A DNA stretch of 64,000 bases from Serpens sp964410065. GTDB taxonomy: Bacteria > Pseudomonadota > Gammaproteobacteria > Pseudomonadales > Pseudomonadaceae. Under the pieces are notes generated by a model. The model was not told the DNA's origin and ran no database searches. It worked only from the letters and a program-made list of their open reading frames with translations. Shown piece by piece: positions 60,781 through 64,000 of this stretch. Location: contig CAYPFO010000012.1 of the NCBI GenBank assembly GCA_964410065.1, positions 1 through 64,000 on the forward strand, in the 5' to 3' direction. A program made the position numbers and the translations under genes. Numbering within the stretch: position 1 is the stretch's first letter; every line of letters begins with the position of its first letter.

Positions 60781-62139
60781 TTACAGCAGCACCAGGCTCA
60801 GCAGCCACACGGTGATAATGCCCGCCACACCCTGAACCAGGGTAGCCATGGTCTGGGCGCGGTAGGCCAGCGCCACCGGCATGCGGCTGAACTGGGTGAC
60901 CACCCAGAAGAAGCTGTCGTTGGCGTGGGAGACGGTCATCGCGCCGGCACCGATGGCCATGACGGTGAGCACCCGACCCATTTCGCTGTCCAGGCCCAAC
61001 TGCGCCAGCAGCGGCGCCACCAGCGCCGAGGTGGTGACCAGCGCTACGGTGGTCGAACCTTGGGCGGTTTTCAGTGCGGCAGCGACCACGAACGGCATCA
61101 ACAGACCAATGCCCAACGCCGACAGCGTCTGGCCGAGGTAATCGCCCAGCGGCGTGACCTTGAGCACCGCGCCGAACGCCCCGCCGGCACCGGTAATCAA
61201 CAGAATCGGCGCGGCCTGCAGCAGGCCTTCAGTGACATGGTCGTGAAACTCTTTGCGCTTGTCGGCGCTTTTCAGCAGCGTGCAGGCCAGCGCCAGGCCG
61301 ACCAGCAGGGCCACCACCGGCTGACCGAGGAAGCTGAGAACGTCCAGCACCAGGCCATCACCCAGCGGCTTGCTGGGGAACACCGCCACCGAGCCCAGGC
61401 AGATCAACAGAATCGGCACGAAAATCGGCGCGAAGGCCTGGGTCGCCGACGGCAAGGTGCCGTACTTGGCGCGCAGCGCGGCAAAGTCCTGCGCGTCGTC
61501 ATGGGCCAGACCGTCATCTTCCAGCGCGTAGTCCTTACCGATGAAGCGGTTGGCCCACAGCATACCCGCCAGCGCGGTGACCAGCGCCACCACCAAGCCA
61601 ACAGCAATCACCAGACCCAGGCTGGACTCGAGCCCCAGGTTGCCGGCGGCGGCAATCGGGCCGGGCGTCGGCGGCACGAAGGTATGGGACGCATACAAGC
61701 CGGTGGCGAGCGCCACACTCATGGCCACCACCGACACTTTCATGCGCGTGGCCAGGGCGTTTTTCAGCGAGTTGAGGATGACGTAGCCGGAGTCGCAGAA
61801 CACCGGGATCGACACCAGGTAGCCGATGATCGACATGGTCAGCGTTGGAAACCGTTCGCCGAGCAGCTTGATCACGGTTTCCGCCATGGTGATCGCCGCA
61901 CCACTGCGCTCCAGGATTACCCCGATGATGGTGCCCAGGGCAATGACGATGCCGATGTAACCGAGGATGCCGCCGAAACCGCCGGCGATATTCTTGACGA
62001 TTTCAGCGCTGGGCAGCTGATAGGCGAAGCCGGCGATAAACGCGGCGGCCAGCAGTGCCAGGAAGGGATGCAGTTTCAAGCGTGTAGTGGCGAGCACGAT
62101 GAAGACGATCAGCCCTACCAGAATAAGAACCAGACCCAT
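60781..62139 (-). CDS. GntP-family proton symporter (glycerate/gluconate-type)
   Basis: A 452-residue inner-membrane permease with about 12-14 hydrophobic segments. Family sequences include GFGGILGYIGIVIALG, PVFCDSGYVILNSL, FVPPTPGPIAAAGNL and SHANDSFFWVVTQFS. Adjacency to glycerate kinase and a CdaR-type regulator suggests glycerate or aldarate-derived acid as substrate, but gluconate cannot be excluded. Start at MGLVLILVG with GAGGAA upstream. Confidence 0.92.
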   Translation of the reverse strand: MGLVLILVGLIVFIVLATTRLKLHPFLALLAAAFIAGFAYQLPSAEIVKNIAGGFGGILGYIGIVIALGTIIGVILERSGAAITMAETVIKLLGERFPTLTMSIIGYLVSIPVFCDSGYVILNSLKNALATRMKVSVVAMSVALATGLYASHTFVPPTPGPIAAAGNLGLESSLGLVIAVGLVVALVTALAGMLWANRFIGKDYALEDDGLAHDDAQDFAALRAKYGTLPSATQAFAPIFVPILLICLGSVAVFPSKPLGDGLVLDVLSFLGQPVVALLVGLALACTLLKSADKRKEFHDHVTEGLLQAAPILLITGAGGAFGAVLKVTPLGDYLGQTLSALGIGLLMPFVVAAALKTAQGSTTVALVTTSALVAPLLAQLGLDSEMGRVLTVMAIGAGAMTVSHANDSFFWVVTQFSRMPVALAYRAQTMATLVQGVAGIITVWLLSLVLL

Positions 62140-62320
62140 GGCCAGTTTCCTCGTTGTTGTTTTGAGCGGAACGCTGCGGCGCCTTTTAGGCCCACGCTGC
62201 AGCGTTGTAGCCAATGCCGAATGGCACTACATCATTTTGACCCAGACGCAGATCCGAGCGCCTTGTGCAAAAGGACATCAATGACAGGCTGCTGGCACTG
62301 TTTTTTGTGCAGACGCCCAA

Positions 62321-63433
62321 TCAGGGCGATTCCTCGGTCAACAGCTCCAGGCCTATCGACAGCTGCAGGCGCTGATCCAGTCGACTCAACTCCAGGCCAC
62401 TGAGTTCGCCGATACGCTCCAGTCGATAGCGCAAGGTGTTGCGGTGAATGCCCAATGCCTGGGCACAAAGCTGAATCTGTCCGTCATGCGCGCACCAGGC
62501 CTCCAGCGTGGTGCGCAACACGCCCTGGCTGTCGTGCGCCAACACCTGACGCAACGGCGCCAGCCAGCCTTGGAGCAGCCAGCTGTGCCGTTGGGCATAC
62601 AACAGCGCGGGCAAGCGCAGCGCATCCAGGTACAACAGGCGTCGCTCCGGGAAACGAGCCCGGCCGTATACCAGGAGATCACGCAATACCTGGCTGGCCT
62701 GGCGCACGGCATCCAGATCGGGCAACACATCGCTGACAACCAGACGGCGCACGCCCCATTGCTGCGTGTCGGCCATCTCCAGCCAGGCCTGGTCGTCGCG
62801 CCCGGCTTTGTACGGGCGACACCAAAGCAACTCATCGGCGCTCAGCGGCGCCAGCACCTGCCCGCTTTTGCCTTCCAGGCCCGCCAGCAACCGGGCCTGA
62901 TGCGACACCGGATCACCCACCCATTGCACCTGCAGCAAACACAACTGGCAGGGCCAGGTCAGCTTCAAGCCCAGGTGCTCGGCTTCCGCCGCCAGCGTGG
63001 CCAGGCTCTGCTGCGGATCGAGCAACTGGCGCGCCCAGGTTTCGCGCTGTTGCTGTTGCCAATGCCGGTCGCTCTGCAGCACCTGGTGCTCGACCAGCAT
63101 TTCGGCCGCCATACGGACCAGCTCGGCATACGGCCTCACCACTTCGGGCGCGCCGGTAATGCCTAATACGCCAATCAGCTGGTCGCCATGCAGCAGCGGC
63201 AGGTTGACGCCGGGTTTGACCCCACGCAGACACGCAGCGGCCTGCTCGTCAATCTCCACCACGCGCCGATTGGCCAATACCAGCTGCGCGCCCTCGTGAC
63301 GAGTGTGCAGGCGCGCGCCGTCACCACTGCCGATGATCATGCCCTGGGCGTCCATGACATTGATGTTGTACGGCAGGATGGCCATGGCGCGATCGACGAT
63401 GCGCTGCGCCAGGGCTGAATCGAGTTCAATCAC
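62321..63433 (-). CDS. cdaR: Sugar diacid regulator CdaR-like
   Basis: A 370-residue regulator: N-terminal diacid-recognition domain (about 1-135, LDSALAQRIVDRAMAILPYNINVMDAQG), middle GGDEF-related region, and C-terminal PucR-type helix-turn-helix (CAQALGIHRNTLRYRLERIGELSG, about 323-346). It probably activates the gntP-glxK genes downstream in response to glycerate or aldarates. The 181-bp gap to gntP contains two TTGTGCA strings (62268 and 62303 areas), of unknown meaning. Confidence 0.92.
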   Translation of the reverse strand: MIELDSALAQRIVDRAMAILPYNINVMDAQGMIIGSGDGARLHTRHEGAQLVLANRRVVEIDEQAAACLRGVKPGVNLPLLHGDQLIGVLGITGAPEVVRPYAELVRMAAEMLVEHQVLQSDRHWQQQQRETWARQLLDPQQSLATLAAEAEHLGLKLTWPCQLCLLQVQWVGDPVSHQARLLAGLEGKSGQVLAPLSADELLWCRPYKAGRDDQAWLEMADTQQWGVRRLVVSDVLPDLDAVRQASQVLRDLLVYGRARFPERRLLYLDALRLPALLYAQRHSWLLQGWLAPLRQVLAHDSQGVLRTTLEAWCAHDGQIQLCAQALGIHRNTLRYRLERIGELSGLELSRLDQRLQLSIGLELLTEESP

Positions 63434-63460
63434 ATCGTGCCCCCAGGGGTTGGAGAAGGT

Positions 63461-64000
63461 TCAGCTTGCCTTGCGTTCTTCCTCGCGGATCGAACGCAGC
63501 ACCTCGCGCTGCAACGCGATGAACTCCGCTGTGGACACCATGTCTTCATGGCGCGGACGCGCTAGACCTACGTGGTAGCTGGTCTTGATCCGGCCTGGGC
63601 CAAGGCCCATGACCACGATGCGATCGGAGAGGTACACCGCCTCTTCAATGTCGTGGGTGACAAACATCACCGTCAGCCGGTGACTTTCCCAGATGCGGGT
63701 CAGCAGATCCTGCATCTGGTGGCGGGTCATGGCATCCAGCGCACCGAAGGGTTCGTCCATCAGCAGGATCTTGGGCCGATAGGACAGTGCCCGGGCGATG
63801 GCCACGCGCTGCTTCATGCCGCCGGACAATTCGTTCGGGTACGCCTCGGCGAACTCGCTGAGCTTGACCAGCTCCAGGTGCTCTGCGGCAATCTCGCGGC
63901 ACTCGCCGCGCCCATGGCCGGCGGCTTTCAGCGCGAATTCGATGTTCTGCCGCGCGGTCAGCCAGGGCAACAAGGTGTAGGACTGGAAGACCACGCCGCG
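63461..64000 (-). CDS. Nitrate/taurine-type ABC transporter ATPase, C-terminal part
   Basis: Runs off the right edge: 180 codons are present. Q-loop VFQSYTLLPWLTARQNI, signature LSGGMKQRVAIARAL, Walker B ILLMDEPFGALDA and H-loop FVTHDIEEAVYLSDRI are visible, as in SsuB/TauB/NrtD ATPases. Walker A and the N-terminus lie outside. The gene ends 27 bp before cdaR on the same strand. Confidence 0.93.
   Translation of the reverse strand, partial: RGVVFQSYTLLPWLTARQNIEFALKAAGHGRGECREIAAEHLELVKLSEFAEAYPNELSGGMKQRVAIARALSYRPKILLMDEPFGALDAMTRHQMQDLLTRIWESHRLTVMFVTHDIEEAVYLSDRIVVMGLGPGRIKTSYHVGLARPRHEDMVSTAEFIALQREVLRSIREEERKAS

Noticed and set aside
62260..62312. TTGTGCA strings as a CdaR operator
   Set aside because: Only two short similar strings, no symmetry, and I cannot recall a secure CdaR consensus to compare with.
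60925..62403. A 492-codon frame opposite the GntP permease
   Set aside because: Arg/Gln/His-rich shadow of a hydrophobic membrane protein.

Overview
The window is a GC-rich chromosomal segment from a gamma-proteobacterium of the genus Pseudomonas in the broad sense. The species cannot be fixed from the sequence alone. The evidence is gene order: typA-thiI-glnA-(two DUF4124 genes)-ntrBC, trmL/secB-grxC-yibN/gpmI-envC-ctpA-yibQ, hisB-hisH-DUF2164-hisA-hisF, and asmA-mutY-yggX-tRNA-Phe all follow the Pseudomonas core arrangement. Intergenic inverted repeats of the REP/REPIN and MITE kind, common in this genus, support it.

Layout. 1-8.3 kb holds the 5' part of typA, thiI, and the nitrogen-control block glnA / two small secreted DUF4124 proteins / ntrB-ntrC, with sigma-54 promoters and NtrC palindromes in front of glnA and ntrB. 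8.3-8.75 kb holds two tandem copies of a REPIN-like element. 8.8-16.4 kb holds trmL, secB, grxC, a YibN-like rhodanese, gpmI, and the envC-ctpA-yibQ cell-wall/protease cluster. 16.4-19.6 kb is a histidine operon (hisB-hisH-DUF2164-hisA-hisF). 19.9-25.5 kb carries a PanZ-like acetyltransferase, srkA, rarD, a gcvR-like ACT protein, a 269-bp MITE-like element and malate synthase G. 25.6-31.8 kb has a chemoreceptor-porin-PstS-like triad and a cNMP/CBS/DUF294 protein paired with a DEDDh exonuclease. 32-39.3 kb has a large acyl-CoA dehydrogenase behind a PsrA-type box, then the biotin genes bioD-bioC-bioH-bioF-bioB and divergent comF with a BirA-like operator. 39.3-45 kb has an FAD oxidoreductase, asmA-mutY-yggX, two tRNA-Phe genes and a CBS protein. 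45-53.2 kb has a MASE-GGDEF-EAL protein, a polar amino-acid ABC operon with two paralogous binding proteins, and a methyltransferase. 53.5-57.5 kb pairs tRNA-Thr with a 1269-residue methyltransferase/PLD/SF2-helicase/S24-like/DUF3427 fusion. 57.8-64 kb has small stress-type proteins, a CdaR-GntP-glycerate kinase cluster, and the end of a nitrate/taurine-type ABC ATPase.

Most of the window is core metabolism. The best candidate for something poorly described is the five-module fusion at 53.7-57.5 kb, which looks like a stand-alone DNA-processing or defence-type enzyme. Other points of interest are the inferred regulatory sites (NtrC/sigma-54, PsrA, BirA), the binding-protein paralogue that lacks the ligand-stacking tyrosine, the chemoreceptor-porin-PstS-like triad, and several structured repeats.
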